Shown in pieces: positions 38,056 to 48,535 of a stretch of DNA of 64,000 nucleotides. The position numbers and the translations under genes are program-made. The notes beneath the pieces are model-generated. The model searched no databases, was not told the DNA's origin, and saw nothing but the letters and a program-made list of their open reading frames with translations. Positions within the stretch are counted from its first letter, which is position 1; every line of letters starts with the position of its first letter. Origin of the DNA: Weissella coleopterorum (lineage in GTDB: Bacteria; Bacillota; Bacilli; Lactobacillales; Lactobacillaceae); assembly GCF_011304355.1 (NCBI RefSeq), contig NZ_CP049888.1:1178001-1242000 (forward strand). The letters are read 5' to 3'.

Positions 38056-39015
38056 TTATTTTGTTTCATATTCATCATATGCTCGTACAATTGACCCTAC
38101 GACAGGATGCCGAACGACATCGTCAGCATCAAAATTAATAAAAGTAATTGCTGACACGTTCTCCAGAATTTGCCCCACTTGGACTAACCCCGACTGAGAT
38201 TTATGCCCTAAATCAATTTGTGAGATATCACCATTCACGATCATTTTGGAACCAAAACCAAAACGAGTCAAAAACATTTTCATTTGTTGTGATGTGGTGT
38301 TTTGCGCCTCATCCAAAATAATGAATGCATTATCCAAAGTTCTTCCACGCATATAAGCTAATGGGGCGATTTCAATCACTTCTCGTTCCATCAAACGCTC
38401 CGTCTGTTCTCTGCCAATAATAGTATGTAACGCATCATAAATAGGGCGTAAGTATGGATCGACCTTATCTTTTAAATCACCTGGTAAGAAACCCAAATTT
38501 TCACCTGCTTCAATGGCTGGCCTTGTAATAATAATCCGCTCTACTTCACCACGTTTCAAGGCTGCTACCGCCATCACGACTGCTAAAAATGTTTTCCCAG
38601 TTCCAGCTGGGCCAATTCCAAACGTAATGTCAGCATGTTTAATGGCCTGAATATACTGCCTTTGACCAAAACTTTTAACCCGGATTGACCGACCTTTTTG
38701 ATCTCGAATTAAAGTTTCAGTGTACAAATCAACAAAGTACTCCAAAGTTCCCCGCTGAACCATATGTATTGCACTTACTAAATCAGCAGCATTCAATTTA
38801 ATTCCCTTTTTAACCAAAAGCACTAATTGATTTAATACTGCAACGGTTTGTTCGACTGATTCAGCTTCACCTGTAATTTGGAGTTGATCCCCTACTATGA
38901 CAAGTTGAACGTTAAGACCTTCAGACAATAAATTTAAATTCGTATCTTGCGCTCCAATTAAGCCCAATTCCTGTTCTGAATTTTCAAAACGATAATTTTT
39001 TACGATTTTTGTCAA
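38056..39015 (-). CDS. phoH: PhoH-like ATPase
   Basis: Cytoplasmic P-loop ATPase with Walker A GPAGTGKTFLAV and the family stretch RPAIEAGENLGFLPGDL, plus an N-terminal KH-like region. The 319-residue length is typical. It is usually paired with ybeY and is thought to work in RNA metabolism. A 12-bp inverted repeat flanks the predicted -10 box upstream. Confidence 0.94.
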   Translation of the reverse strand: MTKIVKNYRFENSEQELGLIGAQDTNLNLLSEGLNVQLVIVGDQLQITGEAESVEQTVAVLNQLVLLVKKGIKLNAADLVSAIHMVQRGTLEYFVDLYTETLIRDQKGRSIRVKSFGQRQYIQAIKHADITFGIGPAGTGKTFLAVVMAVAALKRGEVERIIITRPAIEAGENLGFLPGDLKDKVDPYLRPIYDALHTIIGREQTERLMEREVIEIAPLAYMRGRTLDNAFIILDEAQNTTSQQMKMFLTRFGFGSKMIVNGDISQIDLGHKSQSGLVQVGQILENVSAITFINFDADDVVRHPVVGSIVRAYDEYETK

Positions 39016-39040
39016 AAATCCATCCTCTTTATTCGTTTAA

Positions 39041-39077
39041 GTGTCTTATTTATTATACCGCACATTAAATAAGACAC
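39041..39077. promoter_or_regulatory. phoH upstream inverted repeat with -10 box in the loop
   Basis: GTGTCTTATTTA (39041-39052) and TAAATAAGACAC (39066-39077) form a perfect 12-bp inverted repeat with a 13-nt centre. The centre holds TATAAT on the minus strand (39052-39057). No T-tract follows, so an operator is more likely than a terminator. Confidence 0.45.
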
Positions 39078-39103
39078 CTAACATTTGCTTATTATTAACA
39101 AAA

Positions 39104-39169
39104 AAGTCTGAATTGTTTATTCTTGGCTCAATAAAAATTTTACTGAGTATTAATAAACCATTCAAACTT
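39104..39169 (-). terminator. long hairpin terminator after yqeY
   Basis: Outer stem GAATTGTTTATT / AATAAACCATTC (one mismatch) with an inner CTCAATAAAA / TTTTACTGAG stem, followed by TTTTTTG on the minus strand. Confidence 0.75.
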
Positions 39170-39180
39170 ATTATTTTGGA

Positions 39181-39624
39181 TCAATTAAGATATTTTTGTA
39201 CCAAATCGTTCACTAATTTACCGTCCGCCTTACCTTTTACTTTTGGCATAAGTGCCCCCATTACTTTTCCCATATCACTTTTTTGAGTGGCACCAACTTG
39301 TTCAACCGTTGCTTTTACGATCGTTTCAACTTCAGCTTCAGACATCTGTGCAGGCATATAACGCTTGACGACATCCATTTGTTGTTGGATCTCAGTAACT
39401 AATTCTGTTCGATGCCCGGCTTGATATGAATCACGTTCCTCTACTCGTTGCTTTAATTCACGTGATAAGACCGCAAGCTCTTCTTCAGGCGTTAAATCAT
39501 GCCCTAATTTAATTTGTTCATTGGAAACGGCTGCCTTTAACATCCGTACCACCGAAAGTGTAGCCTTATCCTTAGCTTTCATAGCAGTTTTCATATCTAC
39601 AGTTAATGTATCTAGCAATGTCAT
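39181..39624 (-). CDS. yqeY: GatB/YqeY domain protein
   Basis: A 147-residue helical protein that equals the tRNA-binding tail domain of GatB. Family text is present: VRMLKAAVSNEQI, ELKQRVEERDSYQAG, YMPAQMSEAE and the C-terminal MGKVMGALMPKVKGKADG. It follows rpsU, the standard rpsU-yqeY-phoH-ybeY order. Its role is not settled. Confidence 0.93.
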   Translation of the reverse strand: MTLLDTLTVDMKTAMKAKDKATLSVVRMLKAAVSNEQIKLGHDLTPEEELAVLSRELKQRVEERDSYQAGHRTELVTEIQQQMDVVKRYMPAQMSEAEVETIVKATVEQVGATQKSDMGKVMGALMPKVKGKADGKLVNDLVQKYLN

Positions 39625-39737
39625 TATTCTAGCCTCATTTCTTTATTCATTAATTTAATTATACGGTATTCGTCACACCTATGTATAGTTCACTAATTAT
39701 TTATCTTTAAATTTAAATTTGTGATCACAAAAAGAAA

Positions 39738-39767
39738 ACCGAACTATCAATTTAATGATAATTCGGT
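39738..39767 (-). terminator. terminator after rpsU
   Basis: ACCGAACTATCA pairs with TGATAATTCGGT (one mismatch) and is followed by TTTTCTTTTT on the minus strand. Confidence 0.8.
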
Positions 39768-39777
39768 CATGAACCAA

Positions 39778-39963
39778 TTAACGGCTCTTCTTGTTCTTAC
39801 GCTTACGTGCAGCTTCAGCTTTCAACTTACGTTGAACTGATGGCTTAATGTAGAATTCGCGCTTACGGTATTCTTGCAAAGTACCATCCTTTGATACACC
39901 ACGCTTGAAACGACGGAGAGCATCATCAAGAGACTCATTCTTACGAACAACAGTCTTTGTCAT
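39778..39963 (-). CDS. rpsU: 30S ribosomal protein S21
   Basis: A 61-residue basic protein with the S21 pattern [17 protein letters not shown] and a Lys/Arg-rich C-terminus (RKRKNKKSR). AAGGAGGGAATT provides a strong ribosome-binding site. Confidence 0.96.
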   Translation of the reverse strand: MTKTVVRKNESLDDALRRFKRGVSKDGTLQEYRKREFYIKPSVQRKLKAEAARKRKNKKSR

Positions 39964-40127
39964 GATAAATTCCCTCCTTTCTCGTGTTTAATTAGTCAAT
40001 AAGACCCACACTTTGTTCAATATTAAATATTACCAAATCATTAACTCAAACGCAAGGTTTTATATCTTCTATGCCGATTAAAATACGGCGCATTTTTGCC
40101 TAAAGTTATTATTAGTAAAACATCAAT

Positions 40128-41009
40128 CTACAACCGTGGTTCATAGAAGCGTCCAAATGTACGTTCAATCTTCCACATTGACGACCAAGCTTTGGGATCA
40201 GCTTGACCAATCGCGTGATATGCATCAATTTCTTCATAAAGTGAAATTACCGTAAATAAAATTTCTTTGGGCCGATGATTATAAGCACCTTCAGCATGAT
40301 GTACGATTGTAATTCCACGACGCAAATTATTTTGTAATGAGTCCGCCACCTCTTGTGGACGTTCAGTAATAATCATCACTTGCATCTTTTGTTGACGAGT
40401 ATATAGCGCATCAATCATCCGGGCATTCACCACCAAACCAATCGCAGTATATAGAGCATACTTAGGTCCGAAGAGAAAACCAGCGCCTAGCAAGATGAAA
40501 AAATTAAAGATCAAGTTGGCATTTCCCATATTAATCCCATACTTACGACGTAAAACAATTCCAATAATGTCTAAACCACCGGTTGATAGACCATTACGCA
40601 AAGCAAATCCCGTCCCAAATCCATTAATTAAACCTCCAAAAATGGCGTCCATCAAAGGGTCCTGCGTCCAAGGTTGATGTGGTCCCACAATAAAACGCAT
40701 TGCAAATGAAGCTAAAAAGATCGCAACGGCCGTAAAAAACGTAAACCGTCCACCAATATTTTTGATTGAGAAAATTAATAATGGAATATTTAACAGAACA
40801 AAAATAATATAGATCGGTAGCGGAACCCCAAAGATTTTAACTAAAATAGTGTTAATTAATTGTGCCAATCCCGTAAAGCCAGATGAATAAATATGACCAT
40901 TCGTCCAAAAGAAATTCAAAGCAATCGCTGCACAAACCGCATAAACCACCGCAGCCGTTAAACGACTCGTGTACTCATGACCTCGCATATAATCTTTTAC
41001 TGTTTGCAT
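40128..41009 (-). CDS. YitT family membrane protein (DUF161/DUF2179)
   Basis: A 293-residue protein with five to six N-terminal membrane helices (GFTGLAQLI, GFALRNGLSTGGLDIIG) and a C-terminal cytoplasmic DUF2179 domain with RGITIVHHAEGAYNHRPKEIL. Function in the family is unknown. It starts 20 nt after the aspS stop codon and is probably the third gene of the T-box-controlled hisS-aspS unit. Confidence 0.9.
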   Translation of the reverse strand: MQTVKDYMRGHEYTSRLTAAVVYAVCAAIALNFFWTNGHIYSSGFTGLAQLINTILVKIFGVPLPIYIIFVLLNIPLLIFSIKNIGGRFTFFTAVAIFLASFAMRFIVGPHQPWTQDPLMDAIFGGLINGFGTGFALRNGLSTGGLDIIGIVLRRKYGINMGNANLIFNFFILLGAGFLFGPKYALYTAIGLVVNARMIDALYTRQQKMQVMIITERPQEVADSLQNNLRRGITIVHHAEGAYNHRPKEILFTVISLYEEIDAYHAIGQADPKAWSSMWKIERTFGRFYEPRL

Positions 41010-41028
41010 AATATTATTAATGCCCTCA

Positions 41029-42828
41029 TTATTCTTCTGCTAAATTCGGCGCTTTGGTATCTGCATATATTGGTGCCGTTAGCTCTAATTCAGCCAATTG
41101 CTGCTTCGAAACAGGTAACGGAGCTTCCGTCATTGGTTCACTTCCCTTTGAATTTTTAGGAAAGGCAATGACTTCCCGAATATTCTCAGTCCCAGCCAAA
41201 ATCATTGCTAAGCGGTCCAAACCTAAGGCAATTCCGCCCATTGGCGGGAATCCATATTCCATTCCTTCCAATAAGAAGCCAAAGGCCTCTTGGGCCGCCT
41301 CGGGGGTAAATCCAAGCGCAGTCAGCATCTTTTCTTGAATATCCATTCGATGAATACGAATTGAACCGGACCCCAATTCATAACCATTTAAGACCAAATC
41401 ATATGACTGTGCATGAGCCTGATGGGCACCTTCCACCGTTTCCAAGAGTTCCAAATCAGCTTCATTTGGCATCGTAAAGGGATGATGAGCTGAAATCCAA
41501 CGATCTTCTTCTGGTTGATATTCAAAAAGAGGCCAATCGATAATCCAGGCAAAAGCCCATTTTTGCTCATCAATCATATCTTGTTCTTTCGCAAACATTC
41601 GACGTAAGGCATCTAAGGATCCTGCCACGACACTAGCTTGATCCGCTGCAAAAATTAATAGGTCACCAACCTGAGCCTGTGTCGTTGCAATCAATGCTTC
41701 CTCATTATCACTAAAGAATTTAGCAATCGGTCCCTTTAACCCTTCAGCCGTTACTTTCAACCAAGGTAAGCCCTTGGCACCAAAACGCTCAACATATTGT
41801 GCTTTTTTATCCAAGTCTTTACGTGAATAATCATCAGCGACTCCTGGAACCACGATAGTCTTCACTTGTCCTTGATTTTCAACTGCCTTTGCAAAAACAC
41901 TAAAACTAGAGTCCTGCATAAATGCCGTCAAGTCAATCAATTCCATCCCAAAACGCAAATCAGGCTTATCTGTTCCAAATCGATCCATTGACTCTTGCCA
42001 CGTTAGCATTGGAATAGTGCCTGTCTCCAACTCATAATTAACTGTTTTTTGCATAATAGCAGCAACCCACTTATTTACCAAAGCGATGATTTCAGATTGA
42101 TTCATAAATGAAGTTTCAACATCTAGTTGGGTGAATTCAGGTTGACGATCTCCTCTTAAATCCTCATCACGAAAGGCCCGCGCAACTTGATAATAACGAT
42201 CAAATCCTGCCCCCATCAATAATTGTTTAAATAATTGTGGTGATTGAGGTAAAGCATAAAATGATCCTGGATTAACTCGTGATGGCACTAAATAATCACG
42301 CGCGCCTTCGGGAGTTGATTTAGCTAGGTAAGGAGTCTCAATGTCAATAAAACCATTCGCATCCAAAAATTCATGGGTAGCTGCCGTAATTTTTGATCTA
42401 ATTCGTATATTTTTTTGCATTACTGGGCGTCTCAAGTCCAGATAACGATACTTCAAACGTAGCTCGTCAGCAGCATCAACATCATCATCAATGTTAAAAG
42501 GGGTTGTTTTAGCTGTGGCTAAAATTTTAGCCGTTTGAACTTGAACCTCCACTTTACCAGACCGCAAATTAGAGTTAATTCCCGCCTCACGAAGGGTAAC
42601 GATCCCCTCTACTTCAATAACGAATTCCGTTCTTAATTGATCAGCTATTTTTAATGCAGCCCCGCTGATATCATCTGAAAATGTCAACTGCACTAGTCCT
42701 TCGCGATCTCTCAAGTCGACGAAAATTAACGCGCCCAAATCTCGACGTTTTTGCACCCATCCCTGCAAGGTTACAGTTTGTCCAACATAATTTTCATCAA
42801 TCAATCCCGCATAATTTGTGCGTTGCAT
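41029..42828 (-). CDS. aspS: aspartate--tRNA ligase
   Basis: Class II synthetase charging tRNA-Asp. The 599-residue protein has an N-terminal OB-fold anticodon domain ([20 protein letters not shown]), motif 2 ([18 protein letters not shown]), the GAD insert and motif 3 ([14 protein letters not shown]). It follows hisS by 2 nt, so both depend on the T-box leader. Confidence 0.97.
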   Translation of the reverse strand: MQRTNYAGLIDENYVGQTVTLQGWVQKRRDLGALIFVDLRDREGLVQLTFSDDISGAALKIADQLRTEFVIEVEGIVTLREAGINSNLRSGKVEVQVQTAKILATAKTTPFNIDDDVDAADELRLKYRYLDLRRPVMQKNIRIRSKITAATHEFLDANGFIDIETPYLAKSTPEGARDYLVPSRVNPGSFYALPQSPQLFKQLLMGAGFDRYYQVARAFRDEDLRGDRQPEFTQLDVETSFMNQSEIIALVNKWVAAIMQKTVNYELETGTIPMLTWQESMDRFGTDKPDLRFGMELIDLTAFMQDSSFSVFAKAVENQGQVKTIVVPGVADDYSRKDLDKKAQYVERFGAKGLPWLKVTAEGLKGPIAKFFSDNEEALIATTQAQVGDLLIFAADQASVVAGSLDALRRMFAKEQDMIDEQKWAFAWIIDWPLFEYQPEEDRWISAHHPFTMPNEADLELLETVEGAHQAHAQSYDLVLNGYELGSGSIRIHRMDIQEKMLTALGFTPEAAQEAFGFLLEGMEYGFPPMGGIALGLDRLAMILAGTENIREVIAFPKNSKGSEPMTEAPLPVSKQQLAELELTAPIYADTKAPNLAEE

Positions 42829-42830
42829 CG

Positions 42831-44156
42831 TTATTCTGCCTCCGTATTAGCATCTACATCTACCGTTTCATCGGTTAAGTAAGTTGGTAAATTAGTGTAT
42901 AACTCCGCTAATTTAAGATTAACTTCTTTACCTGTTTGCATATTCTTAATATTAGCACTCTGGGTCTCTAGTTCACGTTCGCCAATTACTACAACATACC
43001 GAGCTTGTTGCCGATCAGCGGCCTTAAATTGTCCCTTGAGCTTTCGATTCAAATAATCACGATCCGCTGAATAGCCAAAGGAACGTGCAGCTTGGACTAA
43101 CTGTAAAGCTACTACCTCAGTATCTTCACCCTGATTAGCTACGTATAAATCAAGAGATGGTGATTCAGGCAAACTGGCTTTTTCACTTTCCAAAAGCAAC
43201 ATCAAGCGTTCCAAACCAATTCCAAAACCAATTCCTGATAGTTCAGGACCACCTAATTCTTCAACTAATCCATTATAGCGACCACCTCCAGCAATTGTGG
43301 TCCACCCATGACCTAACGTAGCCGACTTTGTCATAACTTCGAAGATTGTATGATTATAATAATCTAATCCTCGTACGACATTTGCATCAACTTCATATTC
43401 AATTCCTAACGCCTCTAACAAAATTTGTAATTTATCCCAACGGCTTTTCGCGGCTGACGAGAGATAATCTAAAATTGATGGGGCATCCGCAACAATTTTT
43501 TGATCGTTAGCATCCTTTGAATCGAGAACCCGCAGTGGATTCTTTTCTAATCGCACCTGTGAATCATGTGATAATTCAGCGAAATGAGGCGTTAAGTAAT
43601 CGATCAAAGATTGCCGATAATTTTGACGCGACTCTAAATCACCTAACGTATTGACCATCACCTTGAGGTTTGAAAGTCCTAGGGTTTGGAAAAAATCAAC
43701 AACCAGCGCAATCATTTCAGCATCCAAAGCCGGGTCATCAGCCCCAAATGCTTCCACTCCAATTTGATGGAATTGACGCATTCGTCCAGCCTGTGGTCGC
43801 TCATAACGAAACATTGGTCCAATATAAAAGGCCTTATATGGTTTTTGATACTCCGGTCCAAATAATTTATTCTCAACAAAAGCCCGCACTACTCCAGCTG
43901 TTCCTTCCGGACGTAACGCTAAGTGCCGATCACCTTTATCATTAAAGTCATACATTTCCTTCGTTACAACATCCGACGTATCTCCTGAAGTACGCGAAAA
44001 TACTTCAAAACTTTCAAAAATCGGGGTTCTAATTTCTTGATATTGATAATCTCCAAATAACAACCGTGCCGTTTCTTCCACATAATGCCATTTATGTGAT
44101 TCTCCTGGTAATAGATCAGCTGTTCCTTTGGGTTTTTGATACATACTTTGTGCCAT
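42831..44156 (-). CDS. hisS: histidine--tRNA ligase
   Basis: Class II synthetase charging tRNA-His. The start at 44156 ([20 protein letters not shown]) has GGAAGG 8 nt upstream; the frame stays open further upstream but that DNA is the T-box leader. The 441-residue protein has motif 2 ([21 protein letters not shown]), the His-specific [14 protein letters not shown] and [14 protein letters not shown]. First gene of the hisS-aspS unit. Confidence 0.97.
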   Translation of the reverse strand: MAQSMYQKPKGTADLLPGESHKWHYVEETARLLFGDYQYQEIRTPIFESFEVFSRTSGDTSDVVTKEMYDFNDKGDRHLALRPEGTAGVVRAFVENKLFGPEYQKPYKAFYIGPMFRYERPQAGRMRQFHQIGVEAFGADDPALDAEMIALVVDFFQTLGLSNLKVMVNTLGDLESRQNYRQSLIDYLTPHFAELSHDSQVRLEKNPLRVLDSKDANDQKIVADAPSILDYLSSAAKSRWDKLQILLEALGIEYEVDANVVRGLDYYNHTIFEVMTKSATLGHGWTTIAGGGRYNGLVEELGGPELSGIGFGIGLERLMLLLESEKASLPESPSLDLYVANQGEDTEVVALQLVQAARSFGYSADRDYLNRKLKGQFKAADRQQARYVVVIGERELETQSANIKNMQTGKEVNLKLAELYTNLPTYLTDETVDVDANTEAE

Positions 44157-44183
44157 CTGAGCATCCTTCCAATCTTTTAAATA

Positions 44184-44400
44184 ATAAAAAGCGCCCCCGA
44201 CTAAAAAATCGTCAAGGGCGCTTATGAGCACGGTACCACCTTGGTTTGTACTTAAAAATACCGTAACGAGGCAAACGCGCAAATGCGACCTTAAAAGTGT
44301 CCACTTATGAATTAAATGACGGGCTTGCACCAACTCCCGCTCGCTGAGCATTTTTCACCAGATAAGCTTTATCATCGGTTCTTTATTAATTAAAGTTAAT
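44184..44400 (-). promoter_or_regulatory. T-box riboswitch leader of hisS-aspS
   Basis: On the minus strand the conserved T-box AAGGTGGTACCGTG (about 44229-44242) is followed by a terminator stem (AGCGCCC/GGGGGCGCT, 44190-44222) with a T-run. Upstream lies stem I with the distal-loop signature GTTGGTGCAAGCCC. GACAC (44297-44301) sits on the 3' side of stem I, where the specifier codon is expected, and contains overlapping GAC (Asp) and CAC (His). Uncharged cognate tRNA should favour read-through. Confidence 0.85.
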
Positions 44401-44428
44401 TATCCCTTAATCATCTCTATTTTTCAAG

Positions 44429-45328
44429 TTATTCTGTTTGCTTAGCTTGATAATTCAAATATTGTTCTAAGCCTAACGGCACCCTTTTAGCAATTGTTTG
44501 TTGATATTTTTTATTACGAATATTTTTAAAGTCTCGACTAGAATTGATATAACCATTTTCTAACAATGCAGACGGTACTGAATTATATTTCAAAACAATA
44601 TAATCGGCCTGTTTCACACCTAAATTTTTAATAGGCATGACTGGGGCCATGGAACTATTTAAATACTGAGCTAACTCTTGCGAGCCGTTATCTTCTTTAC
44701 CATAGTAAGAAGTGAACCCACTTCCAGTGTTATTTTCGTCAGTGGAATCAAAATGGAACGAAACAAAAGCGTTGGCACGGTGCGCCTCACCAACTTTAGG
44801 GATTTTAAGTAAGCCAACAACTTGATCATCATCTCGTGACATCAGCACTCGTGTTCCATAGTTGTTTTGTAACTCACTTTGAGTTTTTTGAGCTAAAGCA
44901 AGCGTATAATTTTTTTCAAAATGCTTCTTATCAATACTAGATGCTCCGTTATCAGAACCGCCATGTCCAGGATCCAATTCAATGGTAGCCTCAGACAATA
45001 GACTCATATGTTTTACCGGTTCTTTTCTTTCAACCAACCATCCTGCGACCCAACCAGTACTCTCATCCTCACGTTGAATTTTATACCACCCATTATCGCG
45101 GTCTAAAATATTTAGATGCTCACCTTTTTTTAACATACCCTGTGCCGATTTTAAAACATCCGGTCCTTGACGAATTGTAATATTATTAATGTGCACTGTA
45201 ATTTGTTGGCGGACCAACAAGACCATGGTGAATGCTAATGCAATTGCCAACATCACAACCGTAATTCCCAAAGGAAGCCAAAATTTTATTAAAAATTTTT
45301 TGATTATTTCCATTCCACGTCGCAACAT
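44429..45328 (-). CDS. N-acetylmuramoyl-L-alanine amidase with SH3 domain
   Basis: A membrane-anchored cell-wall hydrolase of 299 residues. One N-terminal membrane helix (about 15-38) is followed by a bacterial SH3 domain (IRQGPDVLKSAQGMLKKGE, WYKIQREDESTGWVAGWL) and an Amidase_3 domain. Zinc and catalytic residues are visible in LDPGHGGSDNGA, FEKNYTLALA, VSFHFDS and SALLENGYI. It cuts the bond between muramic acid and the stem peptide. It precedes the T-box leader in the reading direction. Confidence 0.92.
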   Translation of the reverse strand: MLRRGMEIIKKFLIKFWLPLGITVVMLAIALAFTMVLLVRQQITVHINNITIRQGPDVLKSAQGMLKKGEHLNILDRDNGWYKIQREDESTGWVAGWLVERKEPVKHMSLLSEATIELDPGHGGSDNGASSIDKKHFEKNYTLALAQKTQSELQNNYGTRVLMSRDDDQVVGLLKIPKVGEAHRANAFVSFHFDSTDENNTGSGFTSYYGKEDNGSQELAQYLNSSMAPVMPIKNLGVKQADYIVLKYNSVPSALLENGYINSSRDFKNIRNKKYQQTIAKRVPLGLEQYLNYQAKQTE

Positions 45329-45358
45329 ACCGGCTAATACTCCTGCTTACTTAATTAT

Positions 45359-45799
45359 TTAGAAGACGGGTCCATCCCAGTCACCCTTAGGAAGAGTGTC
45401 AAAGTCATATTCGGCAAGATCTTCTGCATTTTGAACGAAAGCGTGCCCAGGAACAGAGATCATAATATTAATTCCACCATCTTTTTCTTTAAAGACAATC
45501 ACTGGCTTTTCTTGCATCCCTGCATAACCTAATTCCCAAGCAGTTCCGGGGTCAACATGTTCGTCTTGATAGTCAACAATTCCAACGACGACTTCGGAAT
45601 TATGTAGTTCATGCCGATCTTCAGCGAAGACTGCTTCCGCCCATTCCTTTGAGCCAAATTCAAGATCTTCTAATTGATGCCGAAAAGGACTATAAAAGGA
45701 TCCAACTGTCGGATTTTTTTCCAAAGCAGCTTCTACTCGTTCTAAACGTGCGATTTGTTCATCACTAAAAAATGGTCCAGCCAAATAAATATTTTTCAT
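45359..45799 (-). CDS. nucleoside 2-deoxyribosyltransferase
   Basis: Moves deoxyribose between purine and pyrimidine bases in nucleoside salvage, a trait of lactobacilli. The start at 45799 (MKNIYLAGPFFSDEQ) has GAGGAC about 9 nt upstream; the product is 146 residues. Family features are the N-terminal IYLAGPFF, the catalytic-Glu region PGTAWELGYAGMQ and the Asp-rich VVGIVDYQDEHVD. Confidence 0.92.
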   Translation of the reverse strand: MKNIYLAGPFFSDEQIARLERVEAALEKNPTVGSFYSPFRHQLEDLEFGSKEWAEAVFAEDRHELHNSEVVVGIVDYQDEHVDPGTAWELGYAGMQEKPVIVFKEKDGGINIMISVPGHAFVQNAEDLAEYDFDTLPKGDWDGPVF

Positions 45800-45898
45800 C
45801 CTAAATGTCCTCTTTCTAAATCCACGTATGGTCGTCACTTACCTAATCATTTTACCTTAATTTCTTAGTGTAAACTAGCATTAATTACAATTACAAAT

Positions 45899-47062
45899 TC
45901 ATTGTTTTTCATATTGTCTTTGCTCTTGTTGCAGACCGGTTAAGACATATAGAGCGGGATCAGCAGCTCCATCTAGCTGACGATCAGCAGCTCCATTTAG
46001 GGTCGCTTGAAACATTGCTTCATATTCTGGGATAGATAATTTAATTCTTTCGGCTAACAAATCATCAAGCTGATTTGGCACCAACATTTGTTGATAATCT
46101 GCTTGGATAATCCCCGAATAAAATTCACCTTCTGCTCCTGATCCGTATGAAAACAGTCCGATCCGATCGCCCGCCACTAAATCGGTACTATGGCGCAATA
46201 GTGATAATAAACTCAGATAAAGCGAGCCCGTGTATAAATTACCAAATTTTTTATTATCTAGCCGACTTGCCTCAAATTGCGCTAGTAAACGGGCTTGTTG
46301 GTCTGCATCAGCTTCAGGCAATATTTGTCGTAAGCCTTTTAACCCCATTTTGGTATAAGGCAAATGAAAAACAAAGGCCTTAAAATCGTTAATATCCTTT
46401 CCAGTAACTTTCCGGTAACGTTCCCATAGTTCCACAAAAAATTCTTGATAGACATTATTTGAAAATTTACCATCTACGCGGGCTTCAGTCGCATAAGTTG
46501 GCCGCCAAAAATCCATAACTTCTTTCGTCATAAACTGATTATCCCGTTCAAGTGTCATAATCCGAGGATTAGCGGTCACCATCATCGCAACTGCTCCACC
46601 CCCTTGTGTCACTTCTCCACCGGTCCTTAGACCATAGCGAGCAATATCACTAGCCACAACTAAAACCTTTTTGGTTGGATTCAATTCAACATAATCACGA
46701 GCTTGCATCAGACCATAGGTTCCCGCATAACATGCTTGTTTAATTTCAATGGTCCGTGCAAAGGGTTGAATATTTAATAATCGTTGTAAATATGCTGCAG
46801 CTGATTTTGAATGATCTACTCCGGATTCAGTAGCAAAAATAATTAAATCCAATTGTTGTCGATCTAAGTCAGTTAAAATTGGTTCGGCCGCATTTGCCGC
46901 CATCGTAACTGCATCCTGCGTTGGTGGAATCACTGCTTGCTGACTCTGACCAATTCCAACCAAATATTTATTTGGATCTTGGTCCCGAGCCAGTGCTAAA
47001 TCAACCATATCAATATAATAATTTGGTGAAAAAAAACTAATTTGATCAATTCCTACTTGCAT
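45899..47062 (-). CDS. mvaS: hydroxymethylglutaryl-CoA synthase
   Basis: Condenses acetyl-CoA with acetoacetyl-CoA in the mevalonate pathway for isoprenoids, including undecaprenol. The 387-residue protein has the catalytic Glu79 (FATESGVD), Cys111 in KQACYAGTYGL and the His region VFHLPYTKMG. It begins directly after the coaBC stop; why it sits behind coaBC is unclear, though both bear on CoA-thioester metabolism. Confidence 0.95.
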   Translation of the reverse strand: MQVGIDQISFFSPNYYIDMVDLALARDQDPNKYLVGIGQSQQAVIPPTQDAVTMAANAAEPILTDLDRQQLDLIIFATESGVDHSKSAAAYLQRLLNIQPFARTIEIKQACYAGTYGLMQARDYVELNPTKKVLVVASDIARYGLRTGGEVTQGGGAVAMMVTANPRIMTLERDNQFMTKEVMDFWRPTYATEARVDGKFSNNVYQEFFVELWERYRKVTGKDINDFKAFVFHLPYTKMGLKGLRQILPEADADQQARLLAQFEASRLDNKKFGNLYTGSLYLSLLSLLRHSTDLVAGDRIGLFSYGSGAEGEFYSGIIQADYQQMLVPNQLDDLLAERIKLSIPEYEAMFQATLNGAADRQLDGAADPALYVLTGLQQEQRQYEKQ

Positions 47063-48271
47063 TTAATTCTCCCTTGCCGTTAATTGAATAATTCTCTTTA
47101 CAATTGCGCGCGCCGTTTCAATTTTACTTAATAGTGGTAAATCAACATTTGGCTGACCAGGTTCGATTAATGTAACTTGATTTTGGTCGACTCCAAAGCC
47201 ACGATCACTCTTACTAACATCATTGGCAATCAAAAGATCGGCATTCTTTTTTTTCAACTTTGCTTGAGCGTGCGTGATTAAATCATTAGTCTCTGCCGCA
47301 AACGCGATCACTTTTTGATGCCCTTTTTTGGCTCCAAAGTGCGCTATCAAATCTGGATTTTGCGTTAATTGAAGCTCTAAGCCTTGTCCATTATTTTTTT
47401 TAATTTTTTGAGTTGCCACCTGTGCTGCTCTAAAATCAGCAACCGCCGCAGCCATTACCAAACCATCACTTTGATCAAACCGTTGCTCCAAAGCGAATTC
47501 CATTTCGTGCGCCGTTTGGACCGTTACCACTTTTACTCCCCATGGAGCTTTTAAGTCGACCGTTGAAATGAGAGTCACTTGTGCTCCAGCTTCAACCAGA
47601 GCTTGGGCCAGGGCATAGCCCATCTTACCCGATGAGCGATTCCCAATAAAACGGACCGGGTCCAATGCTTCTTTCGTCCCACCAGCCGTCACTAAATAAT
47701 TCTTCCCCGCTAAAGGTGTTTTTTGTTGCTGACGTAAATTGATTTCAGCTTGTTCAAAAAGCACTTCTGGTTCCGGTAGCCTACCCATTCCCGCATACCC
47801 TTCAGCTAACATTCCATAAGTTGGTTCCAAAATAATAACTTGGTCTGCTCTTAATTGATCTAAATTGCGCTGTATAGCCGGATTATGATACATGTTTTCA
47901 TTCATCGCTGGGGCGACCAATAACGGCGTATGGCGCGCCAGAAGAAGCGTACTAGCCACATCGTCGCCAATTCCTTGAGCGATCTTACTAATGATGTTGG
48001 CTGTCGCTGGAACCACAAACATTAAATCTGCCCAATCAGCTAATTCAATGTGTGGCACTTTTCCAGTCGCGGTCTCTTTAAATAGGTCTGTCAATACCGG
48101 CCGTTTGGTTAAGACAGCAAAAGTCTTTTCAGTCACAAATTCCTGTGCACTAGCAGTCATCACTACTTGAACGGCTGCTCCCGCTTTAATTAAAAGCCGA
48201 ACAAAGACTGCTGCTTTATAGGCCGCGATTCCACCAGTTACAATTAACACAATTTTTTTATCTTTAAACAT
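47063..48271 (-). CDS. coaBC: phosphopantothenoylcysteine synthetase/decarboxylase
   Basis: Bifunctional CoA biosynthesis enzyme. The start at 48271 (MFKDKKIVLIVTGG) has GAGG 9 nt upstream, giving 402 residues. The CoaC half has VTGGIAAYKA, the substrate-binding APAMNENMYHNPA and PTYGMLAEGYAGMGRLPEP; the CoaB half has VTAGGTKEALDPVRFIGNRSSGKMG, all split over residues about 180-215, and KKKNADLLIANDVS. Stop and mvaS start are adjacent. Confidence 0.95.
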   Translation of the reverse strand: MFKDKKIVLIVTGGIAAYKAAVFVRLLIKAGAAVQVVMTASAQEFVTEKTFAVLTKRPVLTDLFKETATGKVPHIELADWADLMFVVPATANIISKIAQGIGDDVASTLLLARHTPLLVAPAMNENMYHNPAIQRNLDQLRADQVIILEPTYGMLAEGYAGMGRLPEPEVLFEQAEINLRQQQKTPLAGKNYLVTAGGTKEALDPVRFIGNRSSGKMGYALAQALVEAGAQVTLISTVDLKAPWGVKVVTVQTAHEMEFALEQRFDQSDGLVMAAAVADFRAAQVATQKIKKNNGQGLELQLTQNPDLIAHFGAKKGHQKVIAFAAETNDLITHAQAKLKKKNADLLIANDVSKSDRGFGVDQNQVTLIEPGQPNVDLPLLSKIETARAIVKRIIQLTAREN

Positions 48272-48472
48272 TTCACCGTACCTCAATGCTTCTTTTCAAT
48301 TGATGGTTTTACCCAATCAGATTCAGCCATAAAACTACAATTATGTATAACTAATTGTCGCTTAACTAGATTTTTGGAGACTAAATTGTTAAATCTATTT
48401 TAGCATAACCATTCCGTTTAAATATATTTCCATCTTATTTTATAAAAATCAAAAATTAATTTCAAAAAACAC

Positions 48473-48501
48473 TTGCATAGTTTCTATATTCTTGATATTA
48501 T
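48473..48501 (+). promoter_or_regulatory. tRNA-Glu promoter
   Basis: TTGCAT (48473-48478) and TATTAT (48496-48501) are 17 nt apart, about 35 nt upstream of the tRNA. Confidence 0.65.
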
Positions 48502-48535
48502 ATTATTTGTTGTTAAGTAACAGCAAATATATTAT

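Noticed and set aside
44157..44351. N-terminal extension of HisS upstream of 44156
   Set aside because: The frame is open, but the DNA is the T-box leader and a good ribosome-binding site precedes the ATG at 44156.
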